From positions 124,001 to 188,000 of the forward strand of contig NZ_FORA01000002.1 in NCBI RefSeq assembly GCF_900113875.1: a stretch of DNA of 64,000 bases, in the 5' to 3' direction. Below, in pieces: positions 1 through 7,979 of this stretch. A program made the translations under genes and the position numbers. The notes under the pieces are model-generated. The model was not told the DNA's origin and made no database searches. It saw only the letters and a list, made by a program, of their open reading frames with translations. Origin of the DNA: Jannaschia pohangensis. GTDB taxonomy: Bacteria; Pseudomonadota; Alphaproteobacteria; Rhodobacterales; Rhodobacteraceae. The first letter of the stretch is position 1. Every line of letters begins with the position of its first letter.

Positions 1-603
1 CAGGCGTTCCGCCAGGCCCTCGGGCACTACAAGGACAAGGTGTCGGTCTTCACGGCCCCCGCCGAGATCCTGCCGCTCGACTTCATCGGGCCCGACGACG
101 TGACCGAGCTGTTGTCGCTGGCCCGCAAGTGCTTCGACATCGTCATCGTCGACATGCCCGCCACCGTCACCGGCTGGACGGATACGGTTCTCGACCTGTG
201 CGATCTGTATTTCCTGGTCTGCGGGCTCGAGGTGCGGTCGGCTCAGAACGCGCTCCGCTTCAAGAAGCTCCTGAAAACCGAAGGCCTTGCGGTCGAACGG
301 CTGGCCATGGTCATGAACCGCGCGCCGGGCAAGATGGACATGGGCGGACGTGGACGCGTCGACAAGATGGCCGACAGTCTGGATGTGAAATTCCACGCGG
401 TGCTGTCCGATGGCGGCAAGCAGGTGACCGAGGTCAACGATCAGGCCGTCCCGCTCAGCACGATGGCGCCCCGCAATGCGCTCACCAAGGACATTCAGAA
501 AATGGCCCATGGCCTGCTGGAGGCCCGCGAGGCCATCACCAGCGGTCAGGCTGGTGCGAAGAAGCCTGCCAAAAAGGGCATCTTCGGGCTGAGCTTCGGC
601 TGA
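1..603 (+). CDS. tadZ: TadZ/CpaE-type Tad pilus localisation ATPase, 5' truncated
   Basis: This is the 3' part of a ParA/MinD-like protein that places the Tad secretion machine at the cell pole. The frame is open from the first base, so the real start lies outside the window; 200 residues are visible. The segment FDIVIVDMP (about residues 45-53 of the visible part) has the form of the Walker B strand of CpaE/TadZ ATPases. The P-loop and the N-terminal receiver-like domain, expected further upstream, are not in the window. The C-terminus ends in a Lys/Ala-rich tail. The stop is 16 bases before tadA, in the usual Tad order. The assignment rests on that context plus the Walker B-like segment. 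Confidence 0.8.
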   Translation, partial: QAFRQALGHYKDKVSVFTAPAEILPLDFIGPDDVTELLSLARKCFDIVIVDMPATVTGWTDTVLDLCDLYFLVCGLEVRSAQNALRFKKLLKTEGLAVERLAMVMNRAPGKMDMGGRGRVDKMADSLDVKFHAVLSDGGKQVTEVNDQAVPLSTMAPRNALTKDIQKMAHGLLEAREAITSGQAGAKKPAKKGIFGLSFG

Positions 604-619
604 TCGAGAGGATAGATAA

Positions 620-2068
620 ATGTTTTCCCGTTACAAGAAGCCCCAGATGGACGGTGCCAAGCCGGTCGACGCCTCTCAGAAGCCGTCGGCCGAAGTGGCT
701 GCCAAGGCCGCCCCGGTCACCAAGACCCCCGCCCCCAAGGCGGCGGCCAAGCCCGCCCCTGCGGTCCCGGTCAGCGACGACAAGGAAACCAAGCGCCGCG
801 AGCGTATCGAGGGTCTCAAGACCGAGATGCATCACCGGCTGCTGGACAACCTGAACCTCGCCGCCCTCGACAAGGTCGACCCGGCGGCGCTGCGGTCCGA
901 AATCGTGTCCATCACGACCGAGGAACTCGCCGATATGGGCGTTGTCCTTGGCCGTGAAGACCGCGACACGCTCAACACCGAACTCTTCGACGAAGTCATG
1001 GGCCTCGGCCCGCTGGAGCCGCTGCTGCAGGACGACACCGTCAACGATATTCTGGTGAACGGTCCGCACAACATCTACATCGAACGCGCCGGCAAGCTGA
1101 CCAAGTCGCCGATCCGCTTCAAGGACGAAAAGCACCTGATGCGGATCATCGACAAGATCGTGTCGGCCGTGGGCCGTCGCGTCGATGAATCGAACCCCTA
1201 TGTCGACGCCCGTCTCAAGGACGGCTCGCGCTTCAACGCGATGGTCCCGCCGGTGGCCGTCGACGGATCGCTCGTCTCCATTCGTAAGTTCAAGAAGGAA
1301 AAGCTGGCGATTGACGATCTCGTCAAGTTCGGCGCCTTCAACGAGGAAATGGCCGCCTATCTTCAGGCCGCTGTCGCCTGTCGCCTGAACGTCATCGTCT
1401 CGGGCGGTACCGGTTCGGGTAAGACGACCACGCTGAACGCCCTGTCGTCCTTCATCGGTCAGACCGAGCGCGTGCTGACGATCGAGGATACGGCGGAACT
1501 TCAGCTCCAGCAGGATCACGTGGGCCGGATGGAAAGCCGCCCGCCCAACGTTGAAGGCAAGGGCGCCGTCACGCAGCGCGACTGTCTGCGCAACGCCCTG
1601 CGGATGCGTCCGGACCGGATCATCGTGGGTGAAACGCGTGGCGAGGAAGTGATCGACATGCTTCAGGCCATGAACACCGGCCACGACGGCTCGATGACGA
1701 CGATCCACGCCAACAACGCCCGCGACGGTATCAGCCGATTGGAAAACATGGTCGCAATGGCCGGTATCGAAATGCCGCTCAAGGCCGTCCGCGCCCAGAT
1801 CGCCTCGGCCGTGAACCTGATCGTGCAGGCCTCGCGCCTCCAGGACGGCTCGCGCCGGATGGTCTCGATCACCGAAGTGACGGGGATGGAGGGTGAAGTC
1901 ATCACCCTGCAGGAAGTTTTCCGCTACGAGCGCCTTGGCCTCGAACAGGATGGCCGCATCGTCGGCCGCTTCACCGCAACGGGCATCCGCAGCCACTATT
2001 CCGATCGCTTCAAGGCATGGGGCTACGACCTGCCCGCCTCGATCTACGAACCCGCAGGGAACCGCTGA
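620..2068 (+). CDS. tadA: Tad secretion ATPase TadA (CpaF family)
   Basis: Cytoplasmic hexameric ATPase of the type II/IV secretion superfamily, which powers assembly of Flp pili. The product has 482 residues. Residues 1-60 form an Ala/Lys/Pro-rich linker. The Walker A motif GGTGSGKTT is at 262-270, an Asp box ([10 protein letters not shown]) follows, the Walker B region RPDRIIVGE is at 330-338, and a His-box [12 protein letters not shown] follows. Length and motif order fit CpaF. The gene lies between tadZ and tadB, with only one base between its stop and the tadB start, so the genes are almost certainly co-transcribed and probably translationally coupled. Confidence 0.95.
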   Translation: MFSRYKKPQMDGAKPVDASQKPSAEVAAKAAPVTKTPAPKAAAKPAPAVPVSDDKETKRRERIEGLKTEMHHRLLDNLNLAALDKVDPAALRSEIVSITTEELADMGVVLGREDRDTLNTELFDEVMGLGPLEPLLQDDTVNDILVNGPHNIYIERAGKLTKSPIRFKDEKHLMRIIDKIVSAVGRRVDESNPYVDARLKDGSRFNAMVPPVAVDGSLVSIRKFKKEKLAIDDLVKFGAFNEEMAAYLQAAVACRLNVIVSGGTGSGKTTTLNALSSFIGQTERVLTIEDTAELQLQQDHVGRMESRPPNVEGKGAVTQRDCLRNALRMRPDRIIVGETRGEEVIDMLQAMNTGHDGSMTTIHANNARDGISRLENMVAMAGIEMPLKAVRAQIASAVNLIVQASRLQDGSRRMVSITEVTGMEGEVITLQEVFRYERLGLEQDGRIVGRFTATGIRSHYSDRFKAWGYDLPASIYEPAGNR

Positions 2069-2069
2069 C

Positions 2070-3038
2070 ATGCAACTGTCCATCGAACCACTCATCTATA
2101 TCGCCATCTTCGCGGCGGTCTATCTGATCATCGGCGGCATCTATGTCCTGGTGTTCGGCAAATCGATCAAACTGAACAACCGCGTGAACCGCCGCCTGGC
2201 GCTCATGGAAAAGGGTCAGTCGCGCGATGACGTGATGGCGCAGCTCCGCAAGGAGATGTCGCAGCATGACAAGGCGAAATCGATCCCGCTCTATTCGCTG
2301 CTGGCCGAAAAGGCGCAGAAGGCGAACCTCGCCTTCACCCCCGGCATGCTGATCGGCGTGATGGTTTTCGTCGTCTTTCTGTCCTTTGTCCTGCTGACCG
2401 TCTTCACCGCCGCGGGCGGCCCGATCCGGATCCTCATGTCGCTCGCCATCGGCATCGGCGGCGTCTACTTCTGGGTCAACAAGAAGGCCAAGGAACGGCT
2501 CTCCCTCATGGAGGAGCAGTTGCCCGACGCTATCGAACTGATGGTCCGCAGCCTGCGCGTCGGCCACCCGCTGAACTCCGCCATCGCCATCGTCTCCAAG
2601 GAGGTGGCTGACCCCCTCGGCTCCGAAATGGGCTTCATCGCGGACGAAGCCGCCTATGGCCGTGACGTCCCCGAAGCCCTGCGCGCCCTGGCCGAACGGG
2701 TCGGCCTCCAGGATCTTCGTTTCCTCGCCGTGGCCGTGGCCATCCAGCAGAAGTCGGGCGGCAACCTGGCCGAGATCCTCGAGGGTCTGTCCAAGGTGGT
2801 GCGCGCACGCTTCAAGCTTTTCCGGAAGGTCAAGGCGATTACCGCCGAAGCCCGCTGGTCCGGCGTTTTCCTGTCGGCCTTTCCCGTCCTCGCCGCCGTC
2901 GGCATCAACGTGATGAAGCCGGACTACTACAGCGAAGTCAAAGAGACCGCCTATTTCATCCCCGCCGCTGCCGTTGTTGTCGTGTTCCTGATCGTGAACG
3001 TGATTTTCATGCGCATGATGGTCAACATCAAGGTCTGA
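2070..3038 (+). CDS. tadB: Tad inner-membrane platform protein TadB
   Basis: Polytopic inner-membrane protein of the GspF/T2SSF superfamily that forms the platform on which TadA acts. The product has 322 residues. Hydrophobic segments lie at about 6-28, 92-115 and 120-140, with a last pair near the C-terminus after about residue 270. The soluble T2SSF domain lies between (for example the LPDAIELMVRSLRVGHPL segment). The ATG at 2070 is chosen because it follows the tadA stop by one base and gives the normal family length; the frame stays open further upstream inside tadA. TadC, its usual partner, starts 10 bases downstream. Confidence 0.93.
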   Translation: MQLSIEPLIYIAIFAAVYLIIGGIYVLVFGKSIKLNNRVNRRLALMEKGQSRDDVMAQLRKEMSQHDKAKSIPLYSLLAEKAQKANLAFTPGMLIGVMVFVVFLSFVLLTVFTAAGGPIRILMSLAIGIGGVYFWVNKKAKERLSLMEEQLPDAIELMVRSLRVGHPLNSAIAIVSKEVADPLGSEMGFIADEAAYGRDVPEALRALAERVGLQDLRFLAVAVAIQQKSGGNLAEILEGLSKVVRARFKLFRKVKAITAEARWSGVFLSAFPVLAAVGINVMKPDYYSEVKETAYFIPAAAVVVVFLIVNVIFMRMMVNIKV

Positions 3039-3048
3039 GGCAGATACC

Positions 3049-4029
3049 ATGCAAGACGTTCTCAATTCCATCATGGAGACCTTCCTCGGCCCCGACGGCA
3101 TGATCTATATTGCCGGGGTCGCGGGGGTTCTTCTGGTCGCGATCGGCATCCCGATCATCCTGGTCAAGAAGTCCGAGCCGCTCGACCGTATCACCCGTGA
3201 ACGCAAGGGCATCACCCTGGCCGACGCCGAAGGCGAGCAGCTGTCCAAGCACGGCGACCGCAACCAGAAGCTGGCCAAATATGCGCAATATCTCGACCCT
3301 CAGGACGAGGAAGAGATGTCGAAAAAGCGCAAGATGCTTGTGCGCGCGGGCTATCCCCATAAAGACGCGGTCCGCACGCTGCAGGCGACGCAGATCCTGC
3401 TCGGCGTGGGTCTTCTGGCCCTTGGTGCGGTCTACACCTTGTTCCTGACGACGGATGAGACGCCGTTCTACCACAAGGTGCTCTTCACCATGATCCCTGG
3501 TCTGGCCGGCTACTATCTTCCGAACTACTGGGTGAACAAGCGCGTGGCCAAGCGTCAGGAAGATATCCAGGATGGCTTCCCGGATGCGCTCGATTTGCTA
3601 CTGGTTTGCGTGGAAGCGGGTCAGTCCCTTGACCAGTCGATCATCCGCGTGGCTACTGAGATCGAACCTTCCTATCCCGCCCTCGCCGGAGAATTCCTGA
3701 TGGTCGCCCAAGAGATCAAAGCAGGCAAGGACAAGCCCGATGTGCTTCGTTCCATGGCCGATCGCTGCGATATCAAGGATATCACCAGCTTCGTGACGGT
3801 TCTGATCCAATCGGCGACGTTCGGCACCTCGATCGCCGACGCGCTTCGGGTCTATGCCGCCGAGATGCGGGACAAGCGCGTCATGCGCGCCGAAGAAAAG
3901 GCAAACGTGTTGCCGACGAAACTCACCGTGGGCACGATGATGTTCTGTGTGCCCCCCCTGCTGATCATCCTGATCGGCCCCTCGCTTCACGGCATCGCCG
4001 AAGCGCTCAGCGGAAACGGAGGCTTCTGA
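3049..4029 (+). CDS. tadC: Tad inner-membrane platform protein TadC
   Basis: Second T2SSF-family membrane protein of the Tad machine, paired with TadB. The product has 326 residues. It begins with a membrane segment (about 18-40), has two further hydrophobic segments around 120-160, then the T2SSF core (GFPDALDLLLVCVEAGQSL) and a final membrane helix near residues 290-315. The stop overlaps the start of the next gene in an ATGA arrangement, which suggests translational coupling to the first TadD lipoprotein. Confidence 0.93.
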   Translation: MQDVLNSIMETFLGPDGMIYIAGVAGVLLVAIGIPIILVKKSEPLDRITRERKGITLADAEGEQLSKHGDRNQKLAKYAQYLDPQDEEEMSKKRKMLVRAGYPHKDAVRTLQATQILLGVGLLALGAVYTLFLTTDETPFYHKVLFTMIPGLAGYYLPNYWVNKRVAKRQEDIQDGFPDALDLLLVCVEAGQSLDQSIIRVATEIEPSYPALAGEFLMVAQEIKAGKDKPDVLRSMADRCDIKDITSFVTVLIQSATFGTSIADALRVYAAEMRDKRVMRAEEKANVLPTKLTVGTMMFCVPPLLIILIGPSLHGIAEALSGNGGF

Positions 4030-4598
4030 TGAAGCAGATCCTTGTTGCCACAACGCTCATGGGTCTTCTGTCCGCCTGCTCCGAAGGCGTGGCCGGACGT
4101 GGGTCCGTGGCCGAGGATCAACTCTTCGCTCCGGGCGTCGCCCGCGGCGCCGATCTGGTGGATCCGCTGATCGTGGGTGACCGCCTCCTCGAGGCAGGCG
4201 AGGCCGATCTGGCACTTTCCAGCTATGTCCGTGCGGCAAGCAAGCTCGGCATGACGACCGAGGTTCGCATTGCGATGTCACAGGCAAATCTGGCTCTTGG
4301 ACGCCTCGGTCAGGCCGAGCGCCTGCTGCGCGACGTAATCGAGGAAGAACCTCGCAACGCCCCCGCCCTGAACAACCTGGGGGTCGTCCTGCTCGAGCAG
4401 GGCGAGATCGGTGAGGCGCATATTTTCTTCAAAACTGCGTTCGCGCTGCAACCCACTCCTGAAATTCGGGAGAATTTGCGACTTTCTACTGCCAAACTGG
4501 AAAATGCTGCCTATAGTGCAGAACAGGATAACGCCTTCACACTGTCGCGGCGTGCAAACGGGGCCTACAACCTCGAAGCGCCAGAGCAGTACCCATAA
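4029..4598 (+). CDS. tadD: TadD-type TPR lipoprotein (first copy)
   Basis: Predicted lipoprotein of 189 residues with tetratricopeptide repeats. The N-terminus is a lipoprotein signal with lipobox LLSAC and lipidated Cys17. Helical TPR units follow between about residues 55 and 150 (for example ALNNLGVVLLEQGEIGEAHIFFKTAFALQP). In Tad systems TadD is thought to help localise or stabilise the outer-membrane secretin. The start overlaps the tadC stop (ATGA). A second TPR lipoprotein follows directly, and the two copies are different in sequence and length. Confidence 0.85.
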   Translation: MKQILVATTLMGLLSACSEGVAGRGSVAEDQLFAPGVARGADLVDPLIVGDRLLEAGEADLALSSYVRAASKLGMTTEVRIAMSQANLALGRLGQAERLLRDVIEEEPRNAPALNNLGVVLLEQGEIGEAHIFFKTAFALQPTPEIRENLRLSTAKLENAAYSAEQDNAFTLSRRANGAYNLEAPEQYP

Positions 4599-4632
4599 AA
4601 ATACGAAGGCATCGAGCAGAAAAGGACGCAGC

Positions 4633-5469
4633 ATGCGCCACCCTGTCTTTATTGCCCTCCTCCTCGGAGGAGCCTTTGTTTTGTCGGCCTGTAATTCTCA
4701 GACCGACGTATCCCGCGCCGTCAGTTCCGCCGCGAACGCCGAAGCGGACAGCATTCGTGAAATCATGCTGAACGTGGCCGAGCCGCGCGAAGCCGTCGCC
4801 TACTTCCAGCGCCAGGTCGAGATCGAGCCGGATGAAGTGCGCCATCAGCGCGATCTGGCGGCTAGCCTGATCCGGGGCGGGCGCAATGCCGAAGGCGTCC
4901 TTGCCTGGCAGAAGATCGTCGACCGCGATGACAGCACCAACGAAGATCGCGTGCAACTCGCCGGTGCGATGATCCGCAGTTCGGACTGGGCCGCGGCAAA
5001 GATCGTTCTGGATTCCATTCCGCCGACCCACGAAACCTACGAGCGGTACCGCCTCGAAGCCGTCGTGGCCGACAGCAACCGCCAATGGGACCGCGCCGAC
5101 AGCTTCTATCAGACCGCCGTCGACCTGACGACCCGCCCCGCCGGTGTCCTCAACAACTGGGGCTATTCCAAGCTAACGCGCGGGGATACCCCGGGGGCGG
5201 AAAAGCTCTTCATCGAGGCCATCACCTACGACCAGAACCTGTTCACCGCAAAGAACAATTTGGTTCTGGCCCGGGCCGCGCGCCGCACCTACACCCTCCC
5301 CTCGGTACCCATGACCCAGGTGGAGCGGGCGCAATTGCTGCACACCGCCGGCCTTGCCGCGATCAAGCAGGGCGACACCGATATCGGGCGCAACCTGCTC
5401 GAAGACGCGATTGCCACGCATCCGCGCCACTTCGAAGCGGCCGTTCGCTCGCTTCAGGCCCTCGGCTGA
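4633..5469 (+). CDS. TPR lipoprotein of the Tad locus (second copy)
   Basis: Predicted lipoprotein of 278 residues, lipobox VLSAC with Cys20, followed by TPR-like helices through most of the protein (for example WDRADSFYQTAVDLTTRP and GVLNNWGYSKLTRGD). The start at 4633 is chosen because it supplies the signal sequence and a purine-rich stretch (AAAAGGACGCAGC) lies just before it; the frame is open further upstream inside the preceding gene. It is probably an accessory assembly factor for the Tad secretin complex, like the gene before it. The prepilin peptidase gene starts 3 bases after its stop. Confidence 0.85.
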   Translation: MRHPVFIALLLGGAFVLSACNSQTDVSRAVSSAANAEADSIREIMLNVAEPREAVAYFQRQVEIEPDEVRHQRDLAASLIRGGRNAEGVLAWQKIVDRDDSTNEDRVQLAGAMIRSSDWAAAKIVLDSIPPTHETYERYRLEAVVADSNRQWDRADSFYQTAVDLTTRPAGVLNNWGYSKLTRGDTPGAEKLFIEAITYDQNLFTAKNNLVLARAARRTYTLPSVPMTQVERAQLLHTAGLAAIKQGDTDIGRNLLEDAIATHPRHFEAAVRSLQALG

Positions 5470-5472
5470 TCC

Positions 5473-5997
5473 ATGGAGCCGCTGGCGCAGGCTGCCCTTC
5501 TGGCGGCAACCCCCATGCAGGGGGTTGTCTTCGGCCTTCTGTCTTTGCCGATCTGTCTTTGGGCCGCCTACACTGACCTGAGCACGATGAAGATCAAGAA
5601 CGAGGCCGTGCTGGCCCTCGCAGCCGTCTTCGTCGTCGCCGGGCTCTTCGTGTTGCCCACGTTCACCGAGTATTTGTGGCGCTATGCACATCTCGGCGTG
5701 ATCCTGGTGATCGGCTTTCTGATGTCGGCGATGCGGATGTTGGGCGCCGGCGATGCGAAGTTCGCCGCCGCCATGGCCCCCTTCGTCGCGCTCGCCGATG
5801 TGATCGAGGTGCTGCTCATTTTCTCGGCCCTGCTGATCCTGACCTATGTGCTGCACCGGATCATCCGCATGATCCCCGCGATCCGAAATCTCGCCCCCGA
5901 TTGGAAAAGCTGGCACGAGAAAAAGGATTTTCCCATGGGTGTGACGCTCGCGGCCACTCAAATGACATATTTAGGCCTCGCCGCTCTGCAACAATAA
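5473..5997 (+). CDS. tadV: Prepilin peptidase TadV/CpaA (peptidase A24)
   Basis: Small polytopic membrane aspartyl protease that removes the leader of Flp prepilins. The product has 174 residues. The first catalytic Asp lies in WAAYTDLSTMKIKN (about residue 36) and the second in the GxGD motif GAGDAKF (about residue 95), as in A24 peptidases. It lacks the methyltransferase domain of PilD, as is normal for CpaA/TadV. The position at the 3' end of the tad genes, rather than beside flp, is common in Rhodobacterales. Confidence 0.9.
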   Translation: MEPLAQAALLAATPMQGVVFGLLSLPICLWAAYTDLSTMKIKNEAVLALAAVFVVAGLFVLPTFTEYLWRYAHLGVILVIGFLMSAMRMLGAGDAKFAAAMAPFVALADVIEVLLIFSALLILTYVLHRIIRMIPAIRNLAPDWKSWHEKKDFPMGVTLAATQMTYLGLAALQQ

Positions 5998-6059
5998 CCC
6001 TCAGATTTGTTTGCAGGGTGCCGGAATCAGGACGGCACCGACAGCTCGAGGACCGAATT

Positions 6060-7379
6060 ATGAACATGCGCCCCGATCCCGCGATGATGGGTGTCCCCGC
6101 CCCCGAACAGCCGCGCACGCTGGCCGATACCGGGCTGACCGGCACCATGCTGCGGGACATCCTTCTCAAGACGATTTTCCGCAAATCGGTCGAGACGACC
6201 CGCGAGATCTCCGAAGCGATCTGCCTCGCGACCGGTCTGACCCAGGAACTGATCGACAAGGCGCGCGAGGCCGGCCTGATGCAGGCGACCGGCACCATGC
6301 ATGCCGGTTCGTCCGGCGAAATGGGTTTCCAGCTGACCGATCAGGGCAAGGCCCGCGCCATGGATGCGCTCAGCCAGTCCGAGTATTACGGCGCGATGCC
6401 GGTCCCGCTGGAAAAGTACAAGGCGCAGGTCAAGGCGCAGTCGGTCAAGAACATCAAGATCACGCGCCAACGCCTGATGGAATCCATGGGGCACCTGATC
6501 CTGCCCAGCGGCCTGCTCGATCAACTCGGGCCCGCCGTCGGCTCCGGTCGCTCGGTCCTGATGTATGGCCCTCCGGGGAACGGCAAATCGTCTATTGCCG
6601 AAGGTATCCGCGCCGCGCTCGGCGACAACATCTGGATTCCCCATGCCATCGAATATGCGGGCACCGTGATCGCCATGTTCGACCCCATCGTGCACACCAA
6701 GGTCGAACAGAACGGCGAGGTCGGCGTTCTGCGCAAGGTCAACAACCGCGTCGACCAGCGCTACATCCTGTGCCAGCGCCCGACCGTGATGACCGGCGGT
6801 GAATTGACACTCGACATGCTCGATCTGAAATACAACCCCGTCGCCCGGACCTATCAGGCCTCGTTGCAGCTCAAGTCCTCCGGCGGCGTCTTCATCGTCG
6901 ACGACCTTGGTCGCCAGGAAGAAGCCCCGCAGAAACTGATCAACCGCTGGATCGTTCCGATGGAAGTCGGCTACGATATTCTGGCGCTGCAATCGGGTGA
7001 AAAGTTCGAAGTGCCCTTCGACACGCTCGTGGTCTTCTCGACCAACTTCCACCCCAACAAGATCTTCGACATGGCCGCCCTGCGCCGGATTTTCTTCAAG
7101 GTCCTGATCGACGGGCCGACTCAGGCCGAGTTTCTCAAGATCTTCGCCATGGTCGCCAAGAAGAAGAAGTTCGAGATGGACGAGGCCGCCCTCCTCCACC
7201 TGCTGAAGAAAAAATACCCGGAAATCAACAATGTCTATGCGAACTTCCACGGTGTCTTCCTGATCGACCAGATGATCGCCGCCTGCGATTTTGAGGGGCT
7301 GCCCTACCGCATGACGCCCGAATTGATCGACCGCGCCTGGGCGAACCTCTTCGTGGAAGAGGCCGACATCGTTCACTGA
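6060..7379 (+). CDS. AAA ATPase linked to the Tad locus
   Basis: A 439-residue P-loop ATPase. The Walker A motif GPPGNGKSS lies near residue 170 and the Walker B-like strand GGVFIVDDLG near residue 278. The N-terminal ~120 residues contain a winged-helix-like segment (ETTREISEAICLATGL). There is no signal peptide or membrane segment, so it should be cytoplasmic. The start at 6060 lies 62 bases after tadV. I do not recognise a named family. Position suggests a role with the Tad machine or the surface adhesion it supports, but nothing in the protein proves that. It is neither TadA-like nor TadZ-like. Confidence 0.75.
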   Translation: MNMRPDPAMMGVPAPEQPRTLADTGLTGTMLRDILLKTIFRKSVETTREISEAICLATGLTQELIDKAREAGLMQATGTMHAGSSGEMGFQLTDQGKARAMDALSQSEYYGAMPVPLEKYKAQVKAQSVKNIKITRQRLMESMGHLILPSGLLDQLGPAVGSGRSVLMYGPPGNGKSSIAEGIRAALGDNIWIPHAIEYAGTVIAMFDPIVHTKVEQNGEVGVLRKVNNRVDQRYILCQRPTVMTGGELTLDMLDLKYNPVARTYQASLQLKSSGGVFIVDDLGRQEEAPQKLINRWIVPMEVGYDILALQSGEKFEVPFDTLVVFSTNFHPNKIFDMAALRRIFFKVLIDGPTQAEFLKIFAMVAKKKKFEMDEAALLHLLKKKYPEINNVYANFHGVFLIDQMIAACDFEGLPYRMTPELIDRAWANLFVEEADIVH

Positions 7380-7419
7380 TCCGCAACGATCTTGTCGCCG
7401 TTGCCCGAATTTTGCCCAA

Positions 7420-7469
7420 TTCTGCCCCTAATCTGGGGTGCAGAACACTGTGGCGAACCACAGGGGCAG
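7420..7469 (+). promoter_or_regulatory. Leader with two mutually exclusive hairpins
   Basis: The leader before the gene at 7486 contains TTCTGCCCC (7420-7428), which can pair with GGGG-T-GCAGAA (7434-7445). Its CTGCCCC part (7422-7428) can instead pair with GGGGCAG (7463-7469). Between these is a third hairpin, CTGTGG-CGAA-CCACAG (7448-7463). The pairings are seen in the sequence; any attenuator role is inference. Confidence 0.4.
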
Positions 7470-7485
7470 TATTTGAGGACAGGTC

Positions 7486-7938
7486 ATGAGCGATAGTCGC
7501 GATTTTTCGGACGGATTCCGTCCGGGTTCGATCATTTTTCCCACGGCCATGCTGGGCGGTCTCCTGGCGGTCGGCCTCATGCTTGCCGGGACATTTCACC
7601 AAGACGGGATCAGCTATGAGCCGATACCGGGCAGCAGCATCGACAACATCGAATTCCTGTCGGCCACGGGCGACAACGTCCGCGACGCGCTGACCCGGGT
7701 TTGCTCCGCGACGGGCTGCGATGCCGGCACGCTCCACCCGATGATCACCTCTTCCGCTGCGGCGATGACCCCTGATGAGCTCGACCTGGCGCTCGATGCC
7801 CAGGCTCGCATTCTGGTCGAAAGCCAGGCCGCCCTCTCGGCCACCACCGACGAAGACGCCCGTCGCATCCTGTCGCTCGAGGTCGAAGTGGCCAGCCGGA
7901 TCGCCGATCTCTACCGGGCGGAACGCGCCAACCGCTGA
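7486..7938 (+). CDS. Small membrane-anchored protein of unknown function
   Basis: Unrecognised protein of 150 residues. One hydrophobic segment at about residues 17-37 is followed by a polar domain with two cysteines (VCSATGC), which would be extracytoplasmic if the anchor is a signal anchor. The C-terminal part is helical and Ala/Glu/Asp-rich. The ATG has a good ribosome site (GAGGACAG) eight or so bases upstream. It sits between the Tad-linked ATPase and the helicase gene, in the same direction, with its own structured leader. Confidence 0.7.
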   Translation: MSDSRDFSDGFRPGSIIFPTAMLGGLLAVGLMLAGTFHQDGISYEPIPGSSIDNIEFLSATGDNVRDALTRVCSATGCDAGTLHPMITSSAAAMTPDELDLALDAQARILVESQAALSATTDEDARRILSLEVEVASRIADLYRAERANR

Positions 7939-7979
7939 CGGCCCTTCCCCTCGGCCCGCCATGGACTAGGGTGCAGGGC

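Noticed and set aside
536-2095. A long minus-strand frame across tadA
   Set aside because: Antisense to a well-supported TadA; biased composition and no family features.
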